The notes beneath the pieces are model-generated. The model was not told the origin of the DNA and searched no databases. It was given only the letters and a program-made list of their open reading frames with translations. Both the position numbers and the translations under genes were made by a program. Positions 1-11,959 of a stretch of DNA of 64,000 nucleotides are shown piece after piece (the stretch's first letter is position 1; every line of letters starts with the position of its first letter). Location: NCBI GenBank assembly GCA_019614645.1, contig JABWDB010000013.1, forward strand, positions 3,586,501 to 3,650,500. The letters run 5' to 3'. This stretch comes from Stratiolaelaps scimitus (Eukaryota > Arthropoda > Arachnida > Mesostigmata > Laelapidae).

Positions 1-312
1 AAATGCGCACACGAATGCATCACCAGGCCACCGGGCTCGACAGGAAGCGAGACCTGCATACAACCGTATGAAATACTCAGCCACCGGCCATTGCAGTTTT
101 CGATACACGATCTAAGCATTTACAGTGCGAACCGGATATGGGATACGGAGGAAAATGAGTAACAAATTATTGCCCTGTTTCTACGATGATCACTTCGTGC
201 GTTGTATTGTTTATTAGCTGAGAATAGCTGGTGCACATCGCACCCCGAATGTAGGGAGTGCCTTTATACCATGGCGGAAGTTAGTATTATAAAATACGGC
301 GGATATATGGGC

Positions 313-345
<33 letters not shown>

Positions 346-1086
346 TATAAATAATCGCATACATACGATATGGAGCCCTGCACGAAAACCACCAATTGAA
401 CTGAAGCATTGTACAATGTTTAGCCACGTCAGTGAACCACAACGAACAATATAGGAACTAATAGCGAATGCGAAAAGAGAAAAAAAGAAGATATTCTTCA
501 CTTCGCGAAGAAAAGAGATATCGAAGATTGCTTCAAATGATTTTGCCTCATTCCCTTTGTCGGTTACCGCTCAATGAACATGACGCTTAATTAATGATTT
601 CTAGACAATATCATTGCGAGCGAGCGAGCGGAAAGCGGTCGCGATCATGCCGCAAAACATGAGAATCCCCACGCGCCGACCAAGATGCAGAAAACTCTCA
701 CACTGTTGAGACCCTCGACGAGGCGGAGGTGGTAGCCGTGGTCAAGCTATCGTTTTTTTTTCTACCGATCTTCGTCAATGGCGCTGGTGACCGTTTATGT
801 GGCAACTTCGCTGCAGCGATCAGATATGTGCGTTAATTAAGCTTTTAAATAAAGGGAGAAAAAATAACACGAAAAGCCTGTGCTGTGTGCTTGCTCGGAT
901 TTTTTGTGGGTGGTTTCCTTTGTAAATAGGCACTAATGTTCTCGAAGTTCGCTGTAATGAATCGTTTGATAATAATGAGCGTCATAGCGATATTTATAAT
1001 TTACAGTGCCAAAATCATTTTGAAATTTGCGTAGATGAAGAATTTAAAAAGTAAGAAACTTTTAGATACATAATTCATTGAGTCGC
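1..1086. other. Non-coding stretch, no gene seen
   Basis: This block is AT-leaning unique sequence with one (TA)n tract and short homopolymers. The frames that stay open are short and overlap the dinucleotide tract, so they read as Ile-Tyr repeats. I see no splice-flanked exon, RNA gene or element end. Confidence 0.5.
313..349. repeat. (AT)n microsatellite
   Basis: Alternating AT run with one C interruption near position 340. Confidence 0.95.
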
Positions 1087-1251
1087 CGATGGCGTCTGAG
1101 CGGACCCCAGTGACAAGCACGTAATAGTAACGGCGGCCACGAACATGCTGTAACGACAGTATCTCCTGCGCTCATTGTAGTATTCAGTCACCTAGTTCAC
1201 GTAAGTTCCACTGACTTTAAGTGTGTCCATGTGTCTGATTATTTGATTTTC

Positions 1252-1292
1252 AAGCTGACCCTCAGCTGTTCCCCTATCTGACACGGCCTCAG
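1252..1292 (+). repeat. Dispersed 40-45 bp repeat, copy 1
   Basis: The segment beginning AGCTGACCCTCAGCTGTTC and ending GGCCTCAGC recurs at 9502-9545 with a few substitutions and small indels. It opens with a 6-bp inverted repeat (AGCTGA-CCC-TCAGCT). A 10-base piece, CAAGCTGACC, also occurs at 14671. It may be the conserved end or core of an old transposable element; no family is recognised. Confidence 0.6.
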
Positions 1293-2131
1293 CAATATTG
1301 TCTATATTGAGCCTAAACACATCATGGGGGGCATATTTCTTTAACTAAGCTCAATATCGTGTCGTCCCCTGTCGACGATGTCTCCTAGGGACCACTCTTT
1401 TTCTATCATCGTATTTACATACATGATCATCAATCTGTCCGTATCTGTCTGTGTTCAACAACAGCAATAAGCAACGGCGCGGCCATTTGCCCCAGTAGTA
1501 ATAAGAATTCTACTCCTTCATCGATGAAGGAGATTGCACATTCGATTGACGGTGCTGGTGGTGGTGTTGGTGGCGATCGTCGTCGGTCAACAACAATGCA
1601 ATAAGCTGGCGTAACATCAAAACGCAGATGAAAAATGCTATTTGCTATTAGTGAGCCGTGACACTGTTCCGCTTAACAAAATCATACTCCTTTCATCGAT
1701 TACTATCGAAGTTCGGCCTGGGCGAGACTGCTGCCTGGGAGAGAGGGGATTCAAAGATGAACGAGTCGACGAGCGGTTAGTCGACAGGCGACACTGCAGC
1801 AATGGATTTGTCCATGGTCGTCATTCAATGGTTGTACACCGCACTGACTACTGTGCATGGCACTAGCTGCATGTGTTCGACGAGAGCTTTGGGCCGCCGA
1901 GTGTATTGTCAACCCCGTCACTTTTGACAGGTGCCGATCAATATCTGACGACTGAGCCCGTAACTGAGCGGTCTGCTGCAAGTGCCCTCCCGCCTACCCT
2001 CTCTCTTTCTCTCTCTCGCTCGCTCTCCTCCATAGTTAATAAGCTGGAGTACCCCCTCGTTCTCTGATACCATAATCAACACCAGTAGTAGTCATAGAAG
2101 TACTGCCGACGCGTACACGAGGCACTACCAC

Positions 2132-2173
2132 CAACAACAACAACAACAACAACACATATATATATATATATAT
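2132..2173. repeat. (CAA)n-(TA)n compound microsatellite
   Basis: About seven CAA units are followed after a short CAC junction by an AT run. Confidence 0.95.
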
Positions 2174-2760
2174 CTTCATCTACACAGCAACAATGAACGA
2201 GGAACAGGCAACAGTAAAGCAAGAAGAAGAAGAGGATTGGCGACACTTTTCCACGTTTTATCCCCTGTCGATAGTCTACACTCATTCAGTTGCTGTCACT
2301 GAATCTTTCTCAGCTTCTGCATCTGCTGTGCACTTTCTCTCGACGTTTCGAAACGCAGCACAGCCACCAACGGCTGCGGCGACCACCGCCGTTCGTCAAC
2401 ACCACGAAATGAACAAGTTCAAATATAATAAATATCGCCTGCGTAGAACGGCTACTTCGTCATCTTTAGTTGTCGTTGTTGTTGTCGTCGCTGTTGTTGT
2501 TGTTGTCGTTGTCGGCGTTTTGAAGTTCGTCGGAAGGAAGACTCATCGCTCGTGTAGACCATCAGCGTCCCGTCATCGTCCGGTCCAAGTGTCGAGGCAA
2601 CGGCTGCGTGCGAGACGGGCGATAACCATTCACACACAGACGCATGCACGTTTGAAAGTACAGGGCTGCGTACACGCACACGTTTTTAACGATCACAGTC
2701 GAAAGTAACAACATAAGACAGAAAAGAAGTAAGTATAACCTAAGGACAAACTGGACCACG

Positions 2761-2850
2761 ACGACAACTATAACAACAGCAGTAGTAGCAGCAACAGCAA
2801 CAACAATAACGACAATAACAACAACAATAATAATAATAATAACGAAAGCA
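2761..2850. repeat. Imperfect (AAC/AAT/CAG) tract
   Basis: A run of AAC, AAT and CAG triplets with few interruptions, ending in several consecutive AAT units. Confidence 0.85.
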
Positions 2851-3527
2851 GCTTACCGCAACAGTAGCACACTATGTGCTTATAAAAGGCATAACTAGAC
2901 ACTGGAACGGACACAGGACGACATCAATTCAAAATTGACAACAGCAACAACAATCAATACTCAATAACATATATCATTGCGTATTTGGGCATGGTGCCAT
3001 GGGCGGAATTTTGAACGATTCCGACAGACACAACAGTAGCACTGGCAGCAATCGCAGCAGCAGCAGCAGTGAATGACTGAGAGTAGGATACCAATCGAAG
3101 GGCACGTGATGATGTTTGTACTTTCAATTTCAATTATTAATGCGTCAACGTCAACTGCGAAGACGTCGGGGCCGGACCGCGTGATTCTCACAAGTGGCTA
3201 AGCAGCGGCGATGCGGCTGCTATTGCTGAAGTCGACAACGACAACAACAACAACAAACTGTTCCTTTATAAAAATAGTGATACTAACTATTATGGATAAG
3301 AAAAGCTTCTCCTCTGAAGAATCGAAAAATGTTCAGTTTTCCAATCGAAATTCGTCAACGCGAGAATGTCTCGAGTGGCTTTTGCCCCTGCGCGGATTGG
3401 TGGCGGAAAGGTGGCGAGTCGATATGTTTGTTGATAGATTTATTATATTTGGAAATGAACAAACCGACGCGAATTTTGTTTATTTCGATTTTTGGAATCA
3501 AATTTGGGAGATTTCTTGAAACTGAGC

Positions 3528-3533
<6 letters not shown>

Positions 3534-3567
<34 letters not shown>
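3534..3567. repeat. (TA)n microsatellite
   Basis: Uninterrupted TA run of about 17 units. Confidence 0.95.
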
Positions 3568-3568
<1 letters not shown>

Positions 3569-3579
3569 CTTCTCTTTTG

Positions 3580-4295
3580 GTTAAAAACCAATGTATTATG
3601 TGATTTTAACCAGCTTGAGGATGATCAAAATGCCACCGTGCGGTTGACTTGGCGCGAGTGAATGAAAATCGCGCATGGTCCTTTGAAAAGGACTCGGTTT
3701 GTTCGCTGAGTATCGTTTCTAAGCCCATAGGATCCAACATGGTGAGACAGCTATAACTAGCTAAAAAGGCAACAACATAAGGGAGAAGGATTCAATACGA
3801 TTTTGCTTGCTTGATCTGTTCGAAAGCAACTGGGCCGCAGTTTTTTGATAGCCCTGTACACCCAGATATATTTTAATATGCGGACGCACTTTGCTACATT
3901 CGACATCCACAGCTCTCAAGAGAAAATATAGATAATCTTCGCAGGGGACAAATCAGTGGCAACTACCTATGACTGAAAGCAGTAAGTACGGCCAAATCCT
4001 TATTATAATAATAATAATTACTGCTATGAAACTATAGATAGGGCATCAAATGTATAGGTCAATGGTCCACTGGTAGCAGTAATCTCATGCTATATTATCG
4101 TACATATGGAAGAGTTTACAGATTTTGAAAATAGATTTTCTAAGTATCATCGTATAACAGTTCGCAAATGCAAATCATCAAGCCAGTTATGGTCATATAA
4201 GCTACAAGTGTCCCCTATCTGCTGGGTTAAATATCGGTGTTCCTCCTGTTGTCAAGGAAATAAAATGCGTTTTATAGTAGGCGTCAGTAAACGAT

Positions 4296-4337
<42 letters not shown>

Positions 4338-4440
4338 TAACATCACCCTTCTATCCTTTAAGATTGTCTATGTACCTATATATGAAGTGTAAAGTCAACT
4401 CTAATTGGCGATCACTGCACAAGGCGGGCTAATCACCAAA
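3580..4440. other. Non-coding stretch with (TA)n
   Basis: No coding signal is visible. The only sizeable open frame crosses the TA tract near 4298-4330. A good 3' splice-site-like pyrimidine tract sits at the right edge (4443-4466), directly before the non-LTR fragment. Confidence 0.45.
4298..4330. repeat. (TA)n microsatellite
   Basis: Uninterrupted TA run of about 16 units. Confidence 0.95.
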
Positions 4441-4466
4441 CAGTTTTCTCTTTCTTTCTCTCGCAG

Positions 4467-4905
4467 CATTGTCTCCTAAATGCTATGCGGTTCTTGCGTC
4501 GCTACGACGCCTCAGAGACATCCGTGTACCAAACGAGGGCCTGCTAATGGTTTACAGGACAATCTCAGTATGGAGGGGGATACAGCAACGTGTGCCGCAG
4601 AGCACAGGTCTTACAAAACGGCGCCATGAGGGCCATATTTGGAAAAATAAGGAAGGATTCGGTTCAGAGAATATATACGCCTCTAAGAACCTACTACCGG
4701 TGAACAAACTATACAGTACATGCGTTGCTACACTCGCGTTTAAAATATCGAAGGGCCTGATCCCGCCAGAAATTTCCTGTCCGCTTACCACCGCCGCCGC
4801 TTTCAGATCAACCCGGAGCGCGACAAGGTTTAAGATAACCAATGTTTTTTATGGAGAACAGTAGGCACGCTCTCGCTCATCGGTTCCCGTCACTGTAGGG
4901 TTCAA
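4467..4905 (+). pseudogene. Non-LTR retrotransposon remnant, reverse transcriptase C-terminal end
   Basis: The translated segment resembles the region after the catalytic domain in CR1/jockey-type reverse transcriptases. One frame reads YAVLASLRRLR, then VPNEGLLMVYRT. A second frame then carries LQNGAMRAIFGKIRKDSV, a typical 'LQ-x-RA-R-I' block. The first frame resumes with LLPVNKLYSTCVATLAFK and, after a gap, TRSATRF and YGEQ. The homology therefore swaps frame at least twice, and the expected stretch between 'YRT' and 'LQN' is shortened. It is a dead, 5'-truncated copy: no endonuclease or catalytic YADD block is present upstream. The left edge coincides with a 24-nt pyrimidine tract ending in GCAG, so exonisation is conceivable but unproven. 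The exact clade is uncertain. Confidence 0.75.
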
Positions 4906-5860
4906 CGTGAGATCAGATCAGTCGCGTTGAGTAGACTAGTTTCGCCCGTGAATATAAGATATATATATGCATAATTGTGATAGGCATAATCTGATTGAGG
5001 CGGACTCAATCCAGGTGTATTGTGATTTTAATTTCAATTTTATTGATTATTTTCATGAGAACTTAAGCGTTGTTGAATGGCAGTTCCGCTAATAAATGAC
5101 ATTCGAATTGAACATTTCATTTAAAACCTACTAACGGCTTTACAATTATCTCGTGTGAACATCTTTCAAAAAGAGTGCTCATTTCGTAAGGGCACAAGTC
5201 CCTCCCAAGCCAGGTGATCGCTATTAGTACGCCAATTTCGTGTCCCCATTTACGCATTGAATGATAGAACGCGTTGTAGTAAAAATGACCATTTTATATA
5301 CATACACATAAATTGCACTTTGCAATAATAATAATAATAATAAGAAGAATCACTTTATACAAATGCTACACAATAAATAAACGAACGGGCAGCATCATTG
5401 TGGGAATCGTCCTTCCAGGCGTCGGTAGGCCCCGTATGAAATGCCTATGCACATGCGAGCTTCACGTGATAACAGCTCATCCTGAAGTGAATTCTTCGTA
5501 CACTATCATAGGGAATTTCCGGCACGGGATCTGCTTCAAAGCCCTTTTTCGTCAGTCAGTACGGAGACGGCGTATGTGACTGGTCTCACAGGCATGCTGA
5601 CGATCGGACTGACCAAACGCGACGCTCCGGGCAAAAACGCTGCCGCTTCGTACATCAGCAGCATCAGTGAACAGCGAATGTCAGATCGATATGGACGTCT
5701 GACTTTGATTGTTTATATTATTATTATTATTTAGCATATCCTGCTGTTGTCGTGAAAACGATGTGTTGATACTAGGTATTAGCAAACTATCATTATTATT
5801 ATTATGGTTGTTATTATTATCCTTATCCCATATTACGATCGTTTTATCACGTCGTTCTTA
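4906..5860. other. Non-coding stretch, (AAT)n-bearing
   Basis: This block contains (AAT)n at 5324-5343 and several short TTA runs between 5716 and 5821. No supported exon is seen. Part of 4906-5110 could be the 3' UTR of the preceding non-LTR fragment, but I could not find its terminus. Confidence 0.4.
5324..5343. repeat. (AAT)n microsatellite
   Basis: Six to seven AAT units. Confidence 0.9.
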
Positions 5861-5882
5861 ACATCATTATGAGAGAAACAAA

Positions 5883-5918
5883 GAGGTACCGAGAGAGAGA
5901 GAGAGAGAGCGAGGTACC
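5883..5918. repeat. (GA)n tract bounded by direct GAGGTACC copies
   Basis: A (GA)n run at 5891-5910 is flanked on both sides by the same octamer GAGGTACC. GAGAG motifs are known binding sites of GAGA-factor proteins in insects; whether this tract is bound is inference. Confidence 0.85.
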
Positions 5919-6046
5919 TGTCAGGGGGTCTTATGCGTCAGCAAACTGTCTTGTTTTTCTTTTTGCTCCGGCGCCGCACTGGGTACCAGCCTCCCACGAA
6001 CCAGATCTGCTCTCTCTGAATGTCCACTGCCGCGGGGGGCTTGACG

Positions 6047-6078
6047 TCTCTCTCTCTCTCTCTCGCTCGCTCGCTCGC
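6047..6078. repeat. (CT)n-(CTCG)n tract
   Basis: A CT run passes into CTCG/GCTC tetranucleotide units. It is the strand complement of the (GA)n tract about 135 bp upstream, so the two could pair. Confidence 0.9.
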
Positions 6079-6782
6079 CTTCATCACCCATAGGGCATTG
6101 TGGATCTTCGCTGAACGTCCACTATGATCCAAAAAAAATGCCACGGTGACGGGGCAGCCTAGCCACGTTCGCTAACATAGGTCGGTATATAGGCGGTGCG
6201 ATGTCCGGCGAAGTCGTCACGGCAAGCGTCACACGCCGTCAAGTTCAGCAGCCGCTGGCTCTGGATGTACTCGTTACTTGCTGGCAGCAATATTGTTTGC
6301 TCCGTAACATGGAGCAGAGTGGCCTAGCGGCTGCCACCATAAGATGACCGTTAGCGCAGTGTCGATGGGCGATGTACGACCTGTCAACGTGAAGACGAAC
6401 ACCAATTGATCTTATTCCCCTGCCGGCGAGGTGACGGAGAGGAGAGAATGATCTATGCTTCTGCTGTTGCTGCTGCTACTTCTGCTGTTGGCGCTGGTGG
6501 TAAAAGTCTAACGCATCATCTGCATCGTCATGCCCCTCTGGCTTCTTCCTCCAGCGACCGCTTCGAGCGATCGCTGAAGCTGGATGACAGGCACCGTTTA
6601 ACACCCTGTCGCTCAGTAGTTTGAACGTCAACGATGACAACAACAACAGCAGCAGCAGCAACAGCACTGTACCGTCAAATTCATTGTGTTGGATTGTACG
6701 AAACAGTGAACCGGCGGAGTCGTCGCCATCGGTCCAAGTCAACGACGCTCGATCGAGTATTTAGCGTATAGCGCTGTAAAAG

Positions 6783-6808
6783 AGCCAGCCAGCCAGTCAG
6801 TCAGTCAA
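6783..6808. repeat. Compound (GCCA)n(GTCA)n tetranucleotide tract
   Basis: Three GCCA-type units are followed by three GTCA-type units. The same pair of motifs in complement occurs at 7842-7864 and 45950-45982. Confidence 0.85.
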
Positions 6809-7841
6809 TCGAGTCATCAATCGGGAAAACTTTGGCTGTAAGCCGGCGGTTACCGGGTTTATCGATACGGTGTCCCCTGCATATGATATCTATCCATCAC
6901 CCAAATCATCGTTGAACGTTGCGCTGATGCTGAGTGAAAGCGGTCGAAGTGGACGAGAATGGAGCCGGCCCCGCATTAGCGGCGACGAAGAAGATTCGAT
7001 GAGAATTAATCACAAAAAAATTCGCTTGTATTCTGCCAACACTCGTAAACACAGCAGGAGAGCGAGACTATTCCCCTATGTGTAACGATGGCCGTCACCG
7101 CAATAGAGGCAAAAAGGCAAATATAGAAACGAATATGAACAAATAAACACGTATGCGAGGGTGGCGACAACCGCCGGGTGTGGAAATGAATTTGATCGCG
7201 TCGAGAAGGGGGCGAAACCTGTTTTGAAATATGGCCACCTAATGAGCGCAACGACTGCGATTTATTTAGGCTCAAAGTTACTTATTGAATCATTAGACGG
7301 AAAGCCTGTTCTATATAGACACAAAGTGTATGTGATACAAGAGCATTGTTCACGAAAGATGAACCTAATTTATGATAATAGTAATAATAATACTTCCAGT
7401 TGAATTTGAGATGTATTGTTTCGTCCATTTTTGTTCCATTTTCCTTCCTTAAAAATTGTTTCTTCCGTATACAGCCATGATGTGGATGTCCTTCTAAGTT
7501 CGATTGAATTTCGTTATCGTCTCTGACAACAACAATAACAACAGCAGCAGCAACAAACACGAGCGTTTCATTGCGACAACGTCGACAAGAACAATGAACG
7601 GGGGCGAGAAGCTCATACAGGAAGCGCAAGTGAGGAACGCTAGGCGATGGTCAGTGACTTAGGCATAAGAGATTTGATGAGGCTGGGGTGTCATCTTCAG
7701 CACACGGGTACATGGCATTTTGGGATGTATATCTTATAATAGTATGCGATAGCATGATGGTGATGATGGTGCGCGTATTTGATTTATCGTGCGTTGCCCG
7801 TCAGCAGTGCGGCGCCTCTAGGTGATGGCGTACGGCAAATT

Positions 7842-7864
7842 TGACTGACTGGCTGGCTGGCAGA
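7842..7864. repeat. Compound (GACT)n(GGCT)n tetranucleotide tract
   Basis: TGACTGACTGGCTGGCTGGC, the complementary arrangement of the tract at 6783-6808. Confidence 0.85.
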
Positions 7865-8266
7865 CTGGCGAACGTAGAAACGAACGAATTAACGAACCAC
7901 GCGAACCTCGGGAACTCGATCCCTGCCAGCTCACTGGCTATCTCCCTCGGTGTTTGCCAGCGGTGGCAGCGACCGACTGAGTCATGACCGTCAAATCGTC
8001 ATGAGTCGCTTCCACCTCGGGTATATTTAGCTATTACGTGTCCGTGTGTGCGTTAGACATATTTTTTTTCTCACTATTTGATGATCGCAAATATCAACAG
8101 TCGAACGCTATCTGATTAAACGGAAATATCGAGTATATACCATAGAGTAGACATACATGCAAACACAACAACGATTATATATACGAGAGAAAATATACGA
8201 CGATTCGTGCGTAGACGGTAGTGCGTCGAAGTGTGTACACCGGCGGTGCCGGTTATGGAATCGTTA

Positions 8267-8297
<31 letters not shown>
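8267..8297. repeat. (AAT)n microsatellite
   Basis: About ten consecutive AAT units. Confidence 0.95.
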
Positions 8298-8298
<1 letters not shown>

Positions 8299-9500
8299 TG
8301 GAGGGCAGCCATATTGAAAGCTGAAGTTCTCGACTTTCGATCATATTCCGGTTATCGGTTATGTCTATCGGGCTCGCCTCTCTGCGTGCCCGCTATCAGT
8401 TAGAGCAAATACAATCGCAAACGCGAGCTGCTGACGAATATATTCAATATTTGACCGGATTTAGCAATAATAGATGAGTGCTTTCGGTATCGCATGGACG
8501 GGCGGGCGGGCGGTCGTCATACAGCTGACGATTGTTAGAACAATATTTTATAATATAATTACTGGGTCGACAGCGTTTAGCATTTAGCGTAAGACAAAAC
8601 GTAACGTTTTGTATATAAGGAACAGTTATATTACAACGAGTCGTAAGTGGTTTCGTTCAGGATTTGGAAAAGTGTCTCAATATCAAGGGAATAATGTTCA
8701 AAAGTATGAGATGTGAGTTGAGAGGAGTCGGCTACCATGAACTATTTTTTCTGTTTCGAATAGAAGCGCGAACGAGAATGACGGACTGGTGATTCACTCA
8801 TTCATATATTAATTAACATTGTTTTTTTTTATTGACGGAATGGCAATTCTACAATGCTTATCATGTTCAGGTTAAAGAAGATAGCTAATATCATTATTGA
8901 TTGCTGGTGGCAGTTTTGTGCTACTTAATGCCGCATCATTGTCACGAGGTTGATATCAACTTAGATCAACTTGCTAATTAGTGGACTGATGAAATACGGA
9001 AAGGCGCTGCGACGAGAACAGATCACTGCGCATTAGCACGTTGACGCCTCATAGGTATATTTCCAATGGATCATATAATATATATAACGAAAATGTTACT
9101 ATTTGCAGTTCCGGAAGGGGCGGTGTGTCCGACATTGTCAAAATGAATAATATAGGACTCGTAAGTGTTTGCCAGAAAATAGCAGCAGCGGGGACGGTGG
9201 CGGTGGTGGCATTCTCAAAAAGAACGAACTTACTGATTCATGGTAATTGTTCATATATTTTGTCGATCAAATGAGTTCGCAGAATCTTTCTTGATTCTCG
9301 CTTTCTAGCCTTGCCTCTTGCCGCAGTGAACTAGTCGGACCGTATCTAGAGCTGAACAGAGCACACTGATGCGATTCATTCTCACTAATATTGTTAGTAT
9401 CATTGCATTGTACTAATAGATGGCGCGGACAACCTGCTGGGCGTCGATCAACCAGGGTGGACCCAAAAATTCTACCGTTCTCATATTAAGAATTGTTTTT
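8298..9500. other. Non-coding stretch, no gene seen
   Basis: Mixed unique sequence with a short (GGGC)n run near 8498-8513 and a TATATAAGG string near 8612. GTAAGT occurs at about 8645 and 9162, but no open, acceptor-flanked exon precedes either. Nothing else is supported. Confidence 0.4.
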
Positions 9501-9501
9501 T

Positions 9502-9545
9502 GAGCTGACCCTCAGCTGTTCTACCCCTATGTGACAGGCCTCAGC
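9502..9545 (+). repeat. Dispersed 40-45 bp repeat, copy 2
   Basis: This copy matches 1252-1292: AGCTGACCCTCAGCTGTTC, then CCCCTAT, then TGACA and GGCCTCAGC, with small indels. Similarity does not clearly extend beyond the segment, so it may be a short conserved part of a degenerate element. Confidence 0.6.
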
Positions 9546-10198
9546 TTTTAACCTTTGTAGGTATTACCATGAGAGGACCTGTCGGGGCCACCTTTGCTTA
9601 TTCTCTTCCTTCCTCGTACCTGGCGAGAATCTTCAGATAAAGAAAGATGATATTATTGGGATAATTCTGGCCGTCATGGAGTTGTGAAATGTTAGATTTA
9701 CGGATGAAGTGATGAAGTATGTTCAACTTTCATTGGATTGCGGATCACAGGAGCAGTTACGAAGCTGCAAGTAATGGTAGTTTTTTCGCGGGGGACTCTT
9801 TACTGGGTTGAATGGGCTTGGGAGGCTCACACGAGCACTAAAGGCTGCCAGTCGTCGTAGTGCATCAATCATTCCCTAAACTAGCCTTAACGAAAAAGGT
9901 GATACAAGATAGATCTTTGCAAACGTTGACCTACTGTTGAAGCATACCTGCTAGAATACTACTATCTATAACATAATTTTCCTAACCCTTAAATCATGTG
10001 CTTTCATTGAACGTAAAAAAAAACACCGCCCGACCTGAAAACCTACTAGTTAATCAGCTCAAGGTTTTTCAAAATGTCTACTTAAATGCAATGCAGTGTT
10101 CACTGCTTCATTGTGCGATTTCATGGAGATTGCTTTATAATTATGTTGTGTCTTGCTACGAGATAAAACCCTTCGTTAGCAATAGAATTCAAACCAAA

Positions 10199-10200
<2 letters not shown>

Positions 10201-10229
<29 letters not shown>
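10201..10229. repeat. (AT)n microsatellite
   Basis: Uninterrupted run of about 14 units. Confidence 0.95.
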
Positions 10230-10232
<3 letters not shown>

Positions 10233-10568
10233 GTCGGTGGAGAAAAACTGTTGTTGCTGCCGCCGGATCCGGCTGTAATCCATTGTATTGCAAAATACTC
10301 TCATCACCAAAGACAAGCCGTACCCATCCAGATCTTTATCACCGGAGCACCGACGCAATGAATTGCCGACACAGGAGTCGCAATTTTTAATTGTCATCGT
10401 TGGAGGAAATTAATTGCCCAATTGGCAATTCGAATTCGTAAGTGACTATTGGTGTCAGCTGCGCCTCGGTTGTACCATGGCTTTACCACCTATTACAGAC
10501 ACGCCTAAATGTTGAATTTAAATGTAAATTGGAACAGTCGCTATCCGATGTCGGATGTGACCCGCCGC

Positions 10569-10589
10569 TATATATATATATATATATAT
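10569..10589. repeat. (TA)n microsatellite
   Basis: Uninterrupted run of about ten units. Confidence 0.9.
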
Positions 10590-11881
10590 GTCCAAGTTTT
10601 ACTGCATTGAATATTTTTCATTGAACGCGAGCTGGCGATGCAAGGCTGTCCACAACTGACTCCATGATTCGTTGTTGGCAATACCAAGTTCCGATTCAAC
10701 ATTGAAACAATGACTGGAACTTGTTAATACCCGGCTAAACGAATAGCCATGGAGTCCAAACATTGACATAAGCTATCACACACACATACAGCCGTTCGTC
10801 GGTACAAAGCCGCTGATAGATATAAGCCCGCACACCAGTAGAACAGGCGCACGTGCCTCGCCGGCAGGTACATATGTCAGCGTTAAACGAGCGAGCGTAT
10901 AATTAACAGGTAATGTAATCCGAATGTTTTTCATTACTAGGATTGCCAATGGCACGAAGTGGAATACTCGTCAGCAGTGGTCAGTTAGTTCGTAAGTCAA
11001 TAATCATTCAGGTTGGACAATATTCGTCAATCCGTTCAATTTTACAGGTACACGCCTGCAATTAAACATAATCTGCCTGGTTAGGTACCCTATATCTGGT
11101 CGAATGGTCCCCTGTGGCCCGGAGGTCCCAGCACGCATCCAAATGCTAGATACCACTGAAATAACACGATACTTGATGAAATATTCGACCAGCATCCCGA
11201 TCCGATGCGCGACTGGAACAATGAGGCGCTTCGCGCATATAGATTAGCTGTGCCTATAGGTCACACATGCAGAACGTAAGGAATTATCTCTTGCACAGAC
11301 AATCGCAACAATACGACTTTTGTCGTCGATCTAATGCATGTGCTCATTGGCGAGTGCAAATTATCACCACGGCGTGCATATCATGGGCTACTACAATTTC
11401 TTTTTGCTGAAGACTGCTTAATTTAATACGTTATCTTCATGAATTGAAATGTGCCCTTGTTGTGGTCATCTATTCAAGCGTAACACGATGAGAGGTTAGC
11501 ACATCGAAAACAACAGCGGTTCCGTTCTTCCTCTTGAACGATGCGCTTTGCATCATACCGTGTGGCAAAATGAGTTACAAGAGTTAGGCGTGTGGGTGTA
11601 CACCTCTATCTGAGGTCACTTGAAAACGTCGTGATGTGGAAGAAAACTTCTTCTGGAAAGTCGCCGAAGCGAGTAACCCGAGTAACCGAGTAAAGCACTC
11701 ATCGCTCAGAAGTAATATTTGATTTAACAAGCTAAAGCTTTTCCACATATTCATCTGTGTTTGATGAGAAGAAGAAGAAGAATTGGTCTTTACCAAACGT
11801 AATGCTTTCAATTGATGTGGTGAATTTTGTGACCATTGACTCATTACCAATCTAAGACAGGGCTTCTTCATTGGGTGCAAC

Positions 11882-11927
11882 ATATATATATATATACCCT
11901 GAACTCAATGAACAAGCTTTGTCTTAA

Positions 11928-11953
<26 letters not shown>
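11882..11953. repeat. Two neighbouring (TA)n tracts
   Basis: TA runs at 11882-11898 and 11930-11953 are separated by about 30 bp of unique sequence. Confidence 0.95.

Positions 11954-11959
<6 letters not shown>

Larger units (their letters stand above)
1640..3530. other. Trinucleotide-rich low-complexity region
   Basis: CAA/GTT, CAG, AAT and CT-rich runs dominate, at about 1999-2030 (CT), 2132-2173 (CAA then TA), 2470-2514 (GTT/GTC), 2761-2850 (AAC/AAT/CAG) and 3030-3071 (CAG). Reading frames of up to 171 codons are open on both strands, but their composition follows the repeats (Val-Val-Val, Gln-Gln, Thr-Thr), so I do not call genes. Such clusters occur in UTRs and introns of large arthropod genes as well as in intergenic DNA. 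Confidence 0.6.
6079..8220. other. GC-richer non-coding block with short repeats
   Basis: The block contains CAA/CAG runs (6637-6666 and about 7526-7556) and the two tetranucleotide tracts listed separately. Open frames occur on both strands and overlap heavily. None has paired splice signals together with family-like composition, so no gene is called. Confidence 0.4.
9546..11580. other. Non-coding stretch with two (TA)n tracts
   Basis: The only structured parts are the TA tracts at 10201-10229 and 10569-10589, and a 10-bp inverted repeat (CTGGTCGAAT with ATTCGACCAG) with arms about 70 bp apart near 11105-11195. Frames of 60-130 codons cross the TA tracts and are not credible. Confidence 0.4.

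Noticed and set aside
2193..2708. 171-codon plus-strand frame
   Set aside because: Its middle is a Val run from GTT/GTC repeats and the opposite strand is open as well. There are no splice or domain signals.
8605..8650. TATATAAGG followed about 30 bp later by GTAAGT as promoter plus first donor
   Set aside because: TA-rich strings are everywhere in this sequence, and no open frame or start codon supports a gene here.
11584..11883. Minus-strand frame with a serine run that at first looked like a transposase C-terminus
   Set aside because: The serine run comes from a GAAGAAGAA tract, and the diagnostic hAT residues are absent in all three frames.
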